In this document: in pieces, positions 1 through 8,115 of the stretch
How positions within the stretch are numbered: the stretch's first letter is position 1
Layout: each line of letters opens with the position of its first letter
Source of the DNA: a virus
IMG/VR virus record: IMGVR_UViG_3300046003_005931
Location: 1 to 39,945 of that record
Reading direction: 5' to 3' (one strand)
DNA length: 39,945 bases
Program-made: the position numbers and the translations under genes
Notes under the pieces: generated by a model
What the model was told of the DNA's origin: nothing
The model's input: the letters and a program-made list of their open reading frames with translations, nothing else
Database searches by the model: none

Positions 1-112
1 ATTTGAAAAATTCAATGATGTTTTATCTAAAACTGGAGGAGGAAGAGTTAAAGTTACAAGAGTAGAGTGTTGGGAGAATGATAATAATAGCTCAGTTTAC
101 TTAGAAGTATAA
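1..112 (+). CDS. queD: C-terminal end of a QueD-like 6-carboxytetrahydropterin synthase (partial)
   Basis: The gene starts before the window; its last 36 codons are read from base 2 to the TAA at 110-112, which overlaps the ATG of queE by one base (TAATG). The tail has the pattern of a QueD/PTPS-family C-terminus, where a final beta strand (here VKVTRVECWEN) carries a conserved Glu before the end. QueD makes 6-carboxy-tetrahydropterin, the substrate of QueE, so the coupling to queE supports the call. The catalytic Cys and zinc-binding His residues lie upstream and cannot be seen. The identification rests on a short tail plus context. Confidence 0.5.
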   Translation, partial: FEKFNDVLSKTGGGRVKVTRVECWENDNNSSVYLEV

Positions 113-885
113 TGAAAAGAATAGAAGATTATAATAAAGTATTACCAATTGTAGAGCTTTATACAGCAGTACAATCAGAAGGAAGTAGAGCAGGTTATCC
201 AACAGTGGTAATCAGAACAACAGGCTGTACTCACAGATGTTGGTTTGGTGATGGTGGATGGTGCGATTCTTGGTACACTAGTATACATCCTGAGAAAGGA
301 CATATCAGTTTTCAAGATATTATAAACATGTATGATGCAAATCCTCACATCACAGAAATGATGTTAACAGGAGGATCACCTACAATGCATCCGGCATTAG
401 TAAATGAATTAACACATTTTGCACATGAAAGAAATATTTTCATTACGATTGAAACCGAAGGAAGTCATTTTCTTGAAACAGATTACCCAATTAATCTACT
501 ATCAATCTCCCCTAAGTTCTCTAATTCTATTCCTAAAGTTGGTATTCTCACACCTCAAGGAGATGTGGTTGACGAAAGAATGATCAAGCAGCATAACAAG
601 TTAAGATTAAATTATGATGCAATATCTAAATCAATTCGATACCATTCTGATTATCATTTGAAGCCAGTATGGGATGGAGAGGATCAACAAGCTCTAAAAG
701 AGATAATGGGATTAATAAAAATATTAGATATTCCTCAGGACAAAGTATGGTTCATGCCAGCTGGAGATTCAAGAGAAGCTTTATTCAAATCATATCCAAA
801 AATGTTTGATTGGGTTAGAGATAATGGATATAGATTGACTTGGAGGCCTCACATCATTGCATTCGAGAGTGAAAGATGTGTGTGA
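112..885 (+). CDS. queE: 7-carboxy-7-deazaguanine synthase (radical SAM), QueE
   Basis: The 257-aa protein fits QueE: an N-terminal VELYTAVQSEG segment, a radical-SAM cluster at Cys39, Cys43 and Cys51, a glycine-rich TGGSPTMHP stretch in place of the usual GGEP, and the SPKF signature near residue 153. QueE converts 6-carboxytetrahydropterin to 7-carboxy-7-deazaguanine, the first deazaguanine base on the way to preQ0, queuosine and phage 7-deaza-dG DNA modifications. The cysteine spacing is C-x3-C-x7-C instead of C-x3-C-x2-C; extended cluster loops occur in some QueE groups. The start overlaps the previous stop, so the genes are probably translationally coupled. folE lies nearby, beyond an inserted endonuclease gene. 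Confidence 0.9.
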   Translation: MKRIEDYNKVLPIVELYTAVQSEGSRAGYPTVVIRTTGCTHRCWFGDGGWCDSWYTSIHPEKGHISFQDIINMYDANPHITEMMLTGGSPTMHPALVNELTHFAHERNIFITIETEGSHFLETDYPINLLSISPKFSNSIPKVGILTPQGDVVDERMIKQHNKLRLNYDAISKSIRYHSDYHLKPVWDGEDQQALKEIMGLIKILDIPQDKVWFMPAGDSREALFKSYPKMFDWVRDNGYRLTWRPHIIAFESERCV

Positions 886-953
886 TAACGTTTAAAGATT
901 AAAAATAGGTATAGTTTTTTGGGGGTTGTTAATATTTATATTAAACATAAAGT

Positions 954-1583
954 ATGAAACAACTCCCATATAAACACACCTGCCAAAAGTGTAATACTGA
1001 GTTTAGATCTAAAGGCCCTAATAACAAATATTGTTCTAAAGAATGTAAACATCAAGTATATTTTGAAAATTCTAAATTATATGATTGTAAAGTCTGTAAT
1101 AAAAAATTTCAAGGTTCTACAAACAATCAAAATATCTTCTGTTCTAAAGAATGTTATGGGTCTAGAATGAGTACCCACCCTCAAGAATTCAATATGGCTC
1201 AACGAGCTGAAAAAATGAGAGAAGGTTGGGATGAAAGTTCTTGGAAAAAGTCAATTCAAACACGAAAAGATAATGGTAATATTATTGATTGGAATGTAGC
1301 TGAATGGAAACAATATTGGCGTAGATGTAACGATTTAACACGTAAAATTCGCGCTGAAATGTTAGAATCATGGGATGGTATTGATTACATAGACGGTGAA
1401 GATATACGCGCTAATCTTGCATTACCTTATTCTCATGGTGATTATCCAACATTAGATCATCTTATACCACGAAGTGAAGGATTTAAAAAAGGATTAACAC
1501 CTTATGAAATTACCACCTCAAAAAATTTGAAATGGACTAAAAGAAGAAACAATAGTAAAAAATACAATAAAAGAGAAGTATAA
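954..1583 (+). CDS. HNH-type homing endonuclease with two zinc fingers
   Basis: The 209-aa protein begins with two Cys4 zinc-finger-like units (Cys10/13/27/31 and Cys45/48/63/67). It ends with an HNH-like core: Asp168-His169 in TLDHLIPRSEG, Asn191 in the NLKW strand and Asn200 in RRNNSKK. This is typical of free-standing phage homing endonucleases, with N-terminal fingers for DNA binding and a C-terminal nuclease. It sits between queE and folE, genes of the same pathway, which suits a mobile insertion into an ancestral queDE-folE cluster. A TAATATTTATATT motif at 930-942, like that before the GIY-YIG gene, precedes it. No intron is evident around it. Cleavage activity is inferred. Confidence 0.8.
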   Translation: MKQLPYKHTCQKCNTEFRSKGPNNKYCSKECKHQVYFENSKLYDCKVCNKKFQGSTNNQNIFCSKECYGSRMSTHPQEFNMAQRAEKMREGWDESSWKKSIQTRKDNGNIIDWNVAEWKQYWRRCNDLTRKIRAEMLESWDGIDYIDGEDIRANLALPYSHGDYPTLDHLIPRSEGFKKGLTPYEITTSKNLKWTKRRNNSKKYNKREV

Positions 1584-1584
1584 T

Positions 1585-1770
1585 ATGAGATCAGCAACTA
1601 CCGTAGAGATGCTCTACACACTTCATACCCTATGGAAAGAGGGTCAATTAGAAACCGCAAAAGTAAGACACATACTCCTTACTAGCTGCTTCCTTTACCT
1701 AACAAGCATAACAAATGGGGGTATTACAGCACAATCAGTAGACGGAAAACAAAAATATTCAATTAAATAA
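1585..1770 (+). CDS. small hypothetical protein (61 aa)
   Basis: The ORF starts two bases after the stop of the HNH endonuclease and ends two bases before the -33 box of the folE promoter. The product is mixed in character, with a hydrophobic middle (LLTSCFLYLTSI) too short and polar for a confident membrane segment. I recognise no family. Tight placement between a stop and a promoter argues for a real gene, though a fragment carried in with the endonuclease is possible. Confidence 0.5.
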   Translation: MRSATTVEMLYTLHTLWKEGQLETAKVRHILLTSCFLYLTSITNGGITAQSVDGKQKYSIK

Positions 1771-1771
1771 A

Positions 1772-1803
1772 TTTGGATATTAGAATAGAATTTATTACAT
1801 TTA
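1772..1803 (+). promoter_or_regulatory. promoter for folE (TTTG-N20-TACATTTA)
   Basis: TTTG at 1772-1775, a 20-nt spacer and TACATTTA at 1796-1803, matching the Bacteroidota -33/-7 pattern and 21 other sites here. The -7 box ends 19 nt before the folE ATG. Confidence 0.7.
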
Positions 1804-1822
1804 CCTATTAAAAAAATTATAA

Positions 1823-2518
1823 ATGGCAGAAAATAGAAAAAAAATCCACAACGATTTAGAAGTGGTACAAGTAGGATTTGCTAATGGTGTTGCACCTGGA
1901 TTCCCATTAAGTGATCTTGAAAAAGAAGGAATGATTATTAATGCTGCTAAAGCCTATGGTGAATTCTTAGATGCTTTAGGATGCGATTGGAGAAATGATC
2001 CTAATAGTGATAACACTCCAATGAGAGTAGCTAAAGCTTATGTTAATGACTTATGGAAAGGTAGATATACAGCAATGTCTGAAATTACTTCATTCCCTTC
2101 TGATGGTTACGATGGTATTGTAATCGAAAGAAATATTCCATTAACTTCAATGTGTTCACATCACCATCAAACAATTGGAGGAGTAGTTCATATTGGCTAT
2201 GTAGTAGGTGAAAATGGTAGAGTAATTGGTTTATCTAAATTAAATAGAATAGTTGAACTATTTGGTAGAAGAGGAGCAATACAAGAACAATTAACTTCTG
2301 CTATTCATAATGCAGTAGACAAAATTTGTGAAAACAATAGAGGTGTAATTATAACAGTAGTAGGTACTCACAACTGTGTTTCATGTAGGGGAGTTAGACA
2401 TCAAGGTGCTTCTATGATTACAACTAAAGCAAATGGTGTATTTATGGAAAATGGAAATTTAGCTCGAGAAGAATTTTTTGATTCTATTAAAATTAATAAC
2501 GGTAATCACCCAGTATAA
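1823..2518 (+). CDS. folE: GTP cyclohydrolase I
   Basis: FolE converts GTP to 7,8-dihydroneopterin triphosphate, the entry step shared by folate and 7-deazaguanine synthesis. The 231-aa protein has the zinc site: Cys111 and His114 in MCSHHHQTIGG, and Cys185 in THNCVSCRGVRHQG, with the conserved His183 and the RGV turn. Length and motif spacing match bacterial FolE-I. It has its own promoter and its TAA overlaps the ATG of the next gene by one base. With queE and the queD-like tail nearby, and no folate gene visible, a deazaguanine role is more likely than a folate role. Confidence 0.95.
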   Translation: MAENRKKIHNDLEVVQVGFANGVAPGFPLSDLEKEGMIINAAKAYGEFLDALGCDWRNDPNSDNTPMRVAKAYVNDLWKGRYTAMSEITSFPSDGYDGIVIERNIPLTSMCSHHHQTIGGVVHIGYVVGENGRVIGLSKLNRIVELFGRRGAIQEQLTSAIHNAVDKICENNRGVIITVVGTHNCVSCRGVRHQGASMITTKANGVFMENGNLAREEFFDSIKINNGNHPV

Positions 2519-2916
2519 TGTTAAAAATAAATAATAAGATTTATCTAAGTTGGGACGACGTAAATAATTTAGTTGATAAGTTATGTGAAAAAATCATTAC
2601 AGAACAACCCAATATAGACTCAGTATTTGGACTAAAACGCGGCGGACTTATACCTGCTGTAATGGTGTCACACAAATTAGGTTTACCGTGGTCTGACGTG
2701 ATGTATCCTAATACTTTAGTAATAGATGATATTTGTGATAGTGGAATAACATTAAGAGATACAGTTGGATGTAATACAGCAGTATTGCATTATAAACCCC
2801 ATACTTCATGTTTTAGACCTAATGTTTTCGCTGAACTTCATAATGGAGATGAATGGATTATCTACCCTTGGGAGAAAAAAGATTCAGAACATATGCAAGA
2901 CTATTTAAGAAAATGA
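2518..2916 (+). CDS. small phosphoribosyltransferase (XGPRT-like)
   Basis: The 132-aa protein has the PRPP-binding loop VIDDICDSGIT at residues 68-78 with its acidic pair Asp70-Asp71, and an upstream loop GLKRGGLIPA at 38-47 that should bind pyrophosphate. The C-terminal WIIYPWE resembles the end of xanthine-guanine phosphoribosyltransferases. The protein is shorter than cellular XGPRT (about 150 aa), with little hood domain. It would join a purine-like base to PRPP; a salvage role, or use of a 7-deazapurine base, are both possible from the neighbours, but the substrate cannot be read from sequence. ATG overlaps the folE stop; its own stop overlaps the next ATG (ATGA). Confidence 0.8.
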   Translation: MLKINNKIYLSWDDVNNLVDKLCEKIITEQPNIDSVFGLKRGGLIPAVMVSHKLGLPWSDVMYPNTLVIDDICDSGITLRDTVGCNTAVLHYKPHTSCFRPNVFAELHNGDEWIIYPWEKKDSEHMQDYLRK

Positions 2917-3299
2917 TAGAAGATTTTGACTCAAATGCTCCTTCAAGAGGTTTAGGAGACACAATTGCTAAATTTACTAAGGCTACAGGTATAGCTAAAG
3001 TTGTAGAAGTTGTAACTGAAACTCTAGGTATAGAGGATTGTGGTTGTGGGGAAAGACAAGAATGGGCTAATAATTTAGTTCCCTATAATCAACCCAATCA
3101 TAATGTCCATTATGATCCCAATAATACTACAGAAGTAGAAGACGGAATATATGAAGTGATATATGAAATTCATGCTACTAAAGAAGATATTAAATTTGAT
3201 TACAAAGTAGGTGAAAAAGTTTTGATAAATGAAAATCATTTATTATATTCAGACTGGCAGTTTTATTTATTAATAGGGGCCGTTAAAAAAACAATTTAA
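2913..3299 (+). CDS. hypothetical protein with CGCGxRQ motif
   Basis: I place the start at the ATG at 2913, which overlaps the previous stop as ATGA; an in-frame start 60 bases upstream would lie wholly inside the phosphoribosyltransferase gene. The 128-aa product has an amphipathic N-terminal region followed by DCGCGERQEWANNLVPY near residues 42-58. Short Cys-Gly-Cys..Arg....Asn stretches of this kind occur in small phage proteins of unknown function. The C-terminal half is rich in beta-type segments (GIYEVIYEIHA and the strand at LYSDWQFYLL). No function is assigned. Confidence 0.75.
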   Translation: MIEDFDSNAPSRGLGDTIAKFTKATGIAKVVEVVTETLGIEDCGCGERQEWANNLVPYNQPNHNVHYDPNNTTEVEDGIYEVIYEIHATKEDIKFDYKVGEKVLINENHLLYSDWQFYLLIGAVKKTI

Positions 3300-3308
3300 A
3301 AACAAGTT

Positions 3309-3935
3309 ATGGAAAATGGGAAATCTACTCTAGAGAGAGTACAACAATTAAAATCAAAATTAATTAAAGAACAACAGTATGAAAATGCTGCTTTATTAAG
3401 AGATATTGAAAAACATCTTATATATTCAGTACCTTTCGTAGATGAGGTAGAAGAATTTAATGCCGTAATGGGTAAACCAAATAACTATGAACCAACCATC
3501 CCCGAAAGAAAAGAATGGGAATTTGTATACAATTTCATCCTTGAGGAATTGGAAGAATATAGAGAAGCTTGCGAAGCAGGAAACATCATTGAGGTTCTGG
3601 ATGCTTTGTGTGATATTACTTATGTTTCCCTTGGGAACGGTGCTATGTTACATGGCCTTAAGGATAAGATATGGCCGGCATATCAAGAAGTACAAGCTTC
3701 AAATATGTCAAAAGCTTGCCAAACTGAAGAAGACGCAAAAACAACTGTCATTCAAAGATCGAGTGAGCAAGGTGAGGAGTGTCATTACGAAAAAGTTGGA
3801 GACTATTTTATCGTATACAGATCAAGAGACAGAAAAGTAATGAAGAATATAAAATACTTCCGTCCAAACTTAAAACAATTCTTTACAGATAAAGAAATTC
3901 AGAAATCATATTTAAAACAAATAACAGGAAATTAA
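3309..3935 (+). CDS. MazG-like nucleotide pyrophosphohydrolase with N-terminal UVR-like motif
   Basis: The 208-aa protein has two recognisable parts. Residues 7-38 (LERVQQLKSKLIKEQQYENA onward) read like a UVR motif, the helical hairpin of UvrB, UvrC and ClpC. Residues about 60-120 hold an all-alpha NTP pyrophosphohydrolase core, with the metal-binding EELEEYREACE helix and a later ExxD pair in EVLDALCDITY. Such enzymes hydrolyse (d)NTPs to monophosphates and are common in phages, where they adjust nucleotide pools or counter host alarmone signalling. The C-terminal about 60 residues match nothing I know. The UVR-pyrophosphatase pairing is unusual; two further proteins here carry a similar motif. 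Confidence 0.75.
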   Translation: MENGKSTLERVQQLKSKLIKEQQYENAALLRDIEKHLIYSVPFVDEVEEFNAVMGKPNNYEPTIPERKEWEFVYNFILEELEEYREACEAGNIIEVLDALCDITYVSLGNGAMLHGLKDKIWPAYQEVQASNMSKACQTEEDAKTTVIQRSSEQGEECHYEKVGDYFIVYRSRDRKVMKNIKYFRPNLKQFFTDKEIQKSYLKQITGN

Positions 3936-3951
3936 TTTAAAATTAAAAAAC

Positions 3952-4356
3952 ATGACAACATTACAAATTATAGGATTAATAGCATTTATTGTAGTATTAT
4001 CGGGTGTATTAGGATACCTATTTCAAAATAAAAAAGATGAAGAAGAAGTTACATTCACTCCTCCTGAATACACCAAAGAAGAATTAGAAAACATCAAACT
4101 AGCAGAGGAATTATACAACAAAGACCTAAGACCTATAATAGACAAGAAAGCTAAACCAAAGGTAGCCAAAGAAATTGAAGTAGTAGAACCAGAGTTTATA
4201 GCCAAAGTAGTACAGACTTCAAAAGTGCTCCCACCACAGGCAACTATTGATGCAGACGTATTAAAAGAGGTAAAGCAAAGCAAACCAGAGTTTCCAATTG
4301 ATAAGCCAAAGAAAAAAAGAAAATACTATCCTAAAAAACCAAAAACTAGTATTTAA
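3952..4356 (+). CDS. membrane-anchored protein with lysine/proline-rich tail
   Basis: The 134-aa protein begins with one hydrophobic segment (residues about 4-24, IIGLIAFIVVLSGVLGYLF) followed by a charged region, so it is probably anchored in the inner membrane by its N-terminus with the rest in the cytoplasm. The middle is acidic, and the end is very basic (KPKKKRKYYPKKPK), suggesting contact with nucleic acid or phospholipid. It lies directly upstream of the DNA polymerase gene, so attachment of replication to the membrane is a possible but untested role. No family recognised. Confidence 0.75.
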   Translation: MTTLQIIGLIAFIVVLSGVLGYLFQNKKDEEEVTFTPPEYTKEELENIKLAEELYNKDLRPIIDKKAKPKVAKEIEVVEPEFIAKVVQTSKVLPPQATIDADVLKEVKQSKPEFPIDKPKKKRKYYPKKPKTSI

Positions 4357-4375
4357 TAAATAAAAAAAGGTTATA

Positions 4376-6124
4376 ATGAGTTATAAAAACATAGTCACTA
4401 CATCTTTAGGTAAAAACCGCCATAATATTACTTTATGGACAGATGATGGAGTAGAACAGTATGAATTTCAGAATTACGCCTATGAAAAATGCTATGAAAA
4501 AGACTCAACTCATGTTAGTTTAAAAGGTGATCCTTTAAAAAAAGTTACATATTGGGAACGTGATAATCCTTTTATCTATTACCATGATATGCCTATTCAT
4601 CAAAAATTCTTAATTGATAAATATGGTATTAATGATGAACCTTCAACTACACATAAAGAAATATTTTTCGATATTGAGATCGAGATGGGAGGTGCTCTTA
4701 CACCTGATTATATCAAAAGAGCACCTAAACCTGTCACTTCAATTGCTTGGTGGTACAAACAAGAAGATAAATGGTATATTTTAATTTTAGATAAAGAAAA
4801 TAAAATTGAATCCACAATTATAGGTAATAAACAAATTATCTCTGTTCCTAATGAAAGAGAATTATTAACTAAATGGTTAAATTATTTAAATAAAGTACAA
4901 CCTGATATTTTAATAGGATATAATAGTGATTATTTTGATATACCTTATCTATACTGGAGAATATATCACCAATTAGGTGAACGTAAAGCAAATTCATTCT
5001 CTCCAATAGGTTCTGTTAAGGAACCTTCATTTCAAGGTACAGATGGTAATACAATTTATAACCCTGATCAGCCAATTAGGATTGAAGGTTTATACTCTTT
5101 GGATTATATTCGTTTACATAAAAAATATTCAATGTCTGATGAACCTTCTTATAAATTAGATGCGTTAGGTGAAAAATATTGTAAATTAGGTAAAATTGAA
5201 TATGAAGGTAGTTTAGATAGGTTATTTGCAACTGATAAAGAAAAATTTATTGAGTATAACTTTCGAGATGTTGAAATCTTAAAAGCGTTAGACGCTAAAT
5301 TTAATTATATTGGTTTAACTAAGAACTTAGCACATAAAGGTAAAATTCATTATGATGATGTTTACCAATCATCTAAAATCCATGATGGTGCTATTTCAGC
5401 TTACCTTTTATCTGAAGGTATAGTTCCACCATCTAGAGATAGAAATCTTGTAAGTAAAAAAAATTATGCTGGTGGTTATTTATTTTGCCCTAAAGCAGGT
5501 TTATACCGCTATATGTTTGATGAAGATTTAACTTCATTATACCCTTCAATTATTATGTCTTTAAACATTGGTAAGGAAACATTAGTAGGTAGAATATTAG
5601 ACTTTAATGATAGAAATAATAGATTAGGTTTAAATGATTTACAAGCAGACACAGAAGATCAACATAGAAATATGGAATGGTTTACTAACCAAAACAAATT
5701 CAATAAAATTGATTGGACAAGCTCAAAATTAGTTAAACTTCTCTTACAATATAATTTGGCTATATCAGCAAATGGTGTTATATTTCGAACTGATAGCCCA
5801 TCTGTATTATCTACTATATTAGCAAAATGGTTTGATGAAAGAGTTTTATATAAAAACTTAATGAAAAAAGCTTATAAAGCTGGTGATACTGTAGGTGGTG
5901 AAAAATATCATTTAATGCAATACACTATGAAGATTTTATTAAATAGTTTATATGGTGCAACTGCTTTACCTAAATTTAGATATGGTAATGTAATTTTATC
6001 AGAAGCTATTACATTAAGTGGTCAACGTATTATCCAAGAATCAGCATTATGTGCTAATCGTCACATGAATAAAATTTTAAAAAATGATAAATTTAAAGAA
6101 GAATTTATAAAGTCTTTAACATAA
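4376..6124 (+). CDS. family-B DNA polymerase, N-terminal part (exonuclease and motifs A, B)
   Basis: This is the first 582 aa of a T4 gp43-like replicative polymerase. The 3'-5' exonuclease is complete: Exo I FFDIEIE with Asp99 and Glu101, Exo II GYNSDYFDIP with Asp188, Exo III YNFRDVEIL with Tyr294 and Asp298. The polymerase domain follows with motif A DEDLTSLYPS (Asp384), a basic helix with Arg489, and motif B KILLNSLYG (Lys519, Asn523, Tyr526). The frame then stops at TAA, before motif C, which is in the gene at 6452-7387. Together the parts total 893 aa, close to T4 gp43 (898). The last residues (KFKEEFIKSLT) appear native, so this looks like an established split rather than a fresh frameshift. 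Confidence 0.93.
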   Translation: MSYKNIVTTSLGKNRHNITLWTDDGVEQYEFQNYAYEKCYEKDSTHVSLKGDPLKKVTYWERDNPFIYYHDMPIHQKFLIDKYGINDEPSTTHKEIFFDIEIEMGGALTPDYIKRAPKPVTSIAWWYKQEDKWYILILDKENKIESTIIGNKQIISVPNERELLTKWLNYLNKVQPDILIGYNSDYFDIPYLYWRIYHQLGERKANSFSPIGSVKEPSFQGTDGNTIYNPDQPIRIEGLYSLDYIRLHKKYSMSDEPSYKLDALGEKYCKLGKIEYEGSLDRLFATDKEKFIEYNFRDVEILKALDAKFNYIGLTKNLAHKGKIHYDDVYQSSKIHDGAISAYLLSEGIVPPSRDRNLVSKKNYAGGYLFCPKAGLYRYMFDEDLTSLYPSIIMSLNIGKETLVGRILDFNDRNNRLGLNDLQADTEDQHRNMEWFTNQNKFNKIDWTSSKLVKLLLQYNLAISANGVIFRTDSPSVLSTILAKWFDERVLYKNLMKKAYKAGDTVGGEKYHLMQYTMKILLNSLYGATALPKFRYGNVILSEAITLSGQRIIQESALCANRHMNKILKNDKFKEEFIKSLT

Positions 6125-6128
6125 TAAA

Positions 6129-6160
6129 TTAGGTTTATTAAAATGAAATTCGTATATTTA
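6129..6160 (+). promoter_or_regulatory. promoter inside the split polymerase locus (TTAG-N20-TATATTTA)
   Basis: TTAG at 6129-6132, a 20-nt spacer and TATATTTA at 6153-6160 within the extended TTCGTATATTTAAGTATAA. It lies after the N-part stop and drives the inserted ORF and the C-part. Confidence 0.75.
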
Positions 6161-6186
6161 AGTATAAATTTAAAATAAAAAATGTT

Positions 6187-6450
6187 ATGGCACTAAAAGG
6201 ACAATCAATTAGAAACGGGGTTAGTATCACTCTAAATGGGGAGAAAGTTGAAAAAGCTGAGGTTATTACTTTATCTCAAGACTGGAATGAATCCCAAGAA
6301 AAATTCTTTAAAAAGATGTTACAACAAGGGGGTAAATGTAAAGTTAATGGAAATTCTTTTGAAATAATACTCAAAGAAAGAACAGATATAGACTCAAGAG
6401 GGAATAAACCAGTTAATTTACCACCAGTACCAGGAGAAAGAACATTTTAA
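6187..6450 (+). CDS. unknown 87-aa protein inserted between the two polymerase parts
   Basis: The ORF starts at a TGTTATG context typical of this genome and ends one base before the ATG of the polymerase C-part. The product (QSIRNGVSITLNGEKVEKAE, then WNESQEKFFKKML and a second short beta region) looks like a small alpha/beta protein ending in PGERTF. It shows no zinc finger, GIY-YIG, HNH or LAGLIDADG motif, so it is not an obvious homing endonuclease, the usual cause of split phage polymerases. It could be a polymerase accessory protein or cargo that arrived with the promoter. I recognise no family. Confidence 0.8.
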   Translation: MALKGQSIRNGVSITLNGEKVEKAEVITLSQDWNESQEKFFKKMLQQGGKCKVNGNSFEIILKERTDIDSRGNKPVNLPPVPGERTF

Positions 6451-6451
6451 T

Positions 6452-7387
6452 ATGAAGCATTTAGAAGATACTCCATGGTGGATTTGTGATGAAGATGATT
6501 TTAACTTCTGTGCTTATGTAGATACTGACTCTAATTATTTTAATGCTGAACCTTTATTAAAACATCTATATCCTGATTTTGAAACTAAAACAGATCAAGA
6601 AAAAGATGATATATTAGAGAAAGTAGCTCTCAAATATCAAGATATTATAACTGAGTATTATGACATTTTAGCTAAAGAAGCATTTAATGTTTCTACTCAT
6701 AGATTAGAAATGAAAACTGAAGCTGTTATTCGTTCTGCTTACTTTAGAGCAACTCGAAGATATGCTCAATGGATTACTAAGAAAGAAGGTAGAGCTGTAG
6801 AGGAACTCGATATAAAAGGATTAGAATTTAAAAAAGCTAATTTCCCTAAATATTTTGGAGTATTTTACCAAAATCTATTAGAGTTAATTATCAAAGGTAC
6901 ACCTCAATCAATTATTGATAAACAAATATCCGATTTTAGAGCAGAAGCAACTTCACCTAATGTAGATTTTTGCTTAATTGGTAATCCAACATCAGTTAAA
7001 GTATTAAACGATTATGTTGAATCAATTCCTAAACCTGGTAAAATACTATCTATCCTTAAAAAAGGAGCAGGTGCTAATATTAAAGCAGCTACTTGTTATA
7101 ATGACTTGTTAAGGTTTTGGAGTTTAGATAAAGATTATAGTCAAATAGTACAAGGTGATAAAATAAAATGGGTATATTTGAAAGATAACCCATATAAAAT
7201 GGAAGCAATTGCTTTTATGGAATTTGATATGCCTGATAAAATTAAAGACTTTATTAATGAGTATATTGATAGAGATAAGAGTTTTCAAACAATATTACAA
7301 AATAAATTACAAGGATTTTATACAGATCTGGAATGGATACTTCCACCAAGTAATCCTAATATTTTTAAATTTTTCACATTCTCATAA
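6452..7387 (+). CDS. family-B DNA polymerase, C-terminal part (motif C and thumb)
   Basis: The 311-aa protein holds the missing half of the polymerase: motif C YVDTDSNYF at residues 22-30, with catalytic Asp24 and Asp26, then palm and thumb regions (LEMKTEAVIRSAYFRATRRY and ELDIKGLEFKKANFPKYF, like the KxY-type motif of T4-like polymerases). The C-terminus IFKFFTF resembles the hydrophobic tail that T4 gp43 uses to bind its sliding clamp. The clamp gene starts 3 bases after this stop. It must join the N-part, which lacks motif C, to form an active site. It has no metal-binding exonuclease residues of its own. Confidence 0.93.
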   Translation: MKHLEDTPWWICDEDDFNFCAYVDTDSNYFNAEPLLKHLYPDFETKTDQEKDDILEKVALKYQDIITEYYDILAKEAFNVSTHRLEMKTEAVIRSAYFRATRRYAQWITKKEGRAVEELDIKGLEFKKANFPKYFGVFYQNLLELIIKGTPQSIIDKQISDFRAEATSPNVDFCLIGNPTSVKVLNDYVESIPKPGKILSILKKGAGANIKAATCYNDLLRFWSLDKDYSQIVQGDKIKWVYLKDNPYKMEAIAFMEFDMPDKIKDFINEYIDRDKSFQTILQNKLQGFYTDLEWILPPSNPNIFKFFTFS

Positions 7388-7389
7388 AC

Positions 7390-8112
7390 ATGGACAAAAA
7401 ATTATTTGTACAAACAATAGATAGTTTCTATCTAAACGGATTAACATCACAAGTAAAACTTAAAGTACAAAATAATAAAGTACATATCAAATTTTCCACT
7501 GATAATAAAGACTGTATTGGTGAGATAACGGCTCCGATTGAATTAGAAGATTGTGAGATTGGTATTTACAATACTGGACAGTTACTTAAATTACTTGGTA
7601 TTACTAATGAACATATAGAACTTAATCTTGCTAAACAAAATGGTCATTTCTTAAGACTAAATATTAGTGACAATCAGTTTGATTTAGTCTATAACTTAAG
7701 TGATTTAGGACTAATTCAAGATCCTAGTATTATATCAAACTTACCACCTCATGATTTAGAATTTAGTATTAATTTTGATTTATGTCAAAAGCTTATTAAA
7801 GCTCATAATGCTCTTGATAAGCCCCCAAGATTAGAAATTGGTATTACTAAAGATTTTCAAGACCAAGATGTTATTAATTTTATTATAGGAGAAAAATCCT
7901 CTTATTCTAATAAAGTGAACTTTTCTGAACCTGGTATCATAACCCACCCAATTAAATCTATCCCCTTTAGTGCTATTAACTTTAGAGAGATACTATCAGT
8001 TAATAAAAATGCTAAAGGTAAAGCCTATATTTACAAAGATGGTTTAATGAAGATCCAACTAGAAGAAGACGGTATCAAATCAGAATATTATCTTGTTGCT
8101 TTCTCTGAATAA
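7390..8112 (+). CDS. sliding clamp, T4 gp45-like
   Basis: The 240-aa protein fits the phage gp45 processivity clamp, a trimeric ring that tethers the polymerase to DNA. Visible features are a two-domain beta-rich pattern, a first-domain segment CEIGIYNTGQLLKLLGI (gp45 has an equivalent about residue 55), an inter-domain linker near residue 115, and a C-terminal strand EYYLVAFSE like the gp45 YVVALE end. Length matches gp45 (228 aa). The order polymerase, clamp, clamp loader keeps the T4 replisome logic, interrupted here by groES-groEL. Confidence 0.85.
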   Translation: MDKKLFVQTIDSFYLNGLTSQVKLKVQNNKVHIKFSTDNKDCIGEITAPIELEDCEIGIYNTGQLLKLLGITNEHIELNLAKQNGHFLRLNISDNQFDLVYNLSDLGLIQDPSIISNLPPHDLEFSINFDLCQKLIKAHNALDKPPRLEIGITKDFQDQDVINFIIGEKSSYSNKVNFSEPGIITHPIKSIPFSAINFREILSVNKNAKGKAYIYKDGLMKIQLEEDGIKSEYYLVAFSE

Positions 8113-8115
8113 AAA

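Noticed and set aside
3487-3840. 117-aa ORF in another frame within the MazG-like gene
   Set aside because: It lies wholly inside a better-supported gene with clear pyrophosphohydrolase motifs, has no promoter or start context, and reads as a low-information product.
7209-7424. 71-aa ORF across the polymerase C-part and clamp junction
   Set aside because: It overlaps two firm genes in another frame and has no supporting signal.
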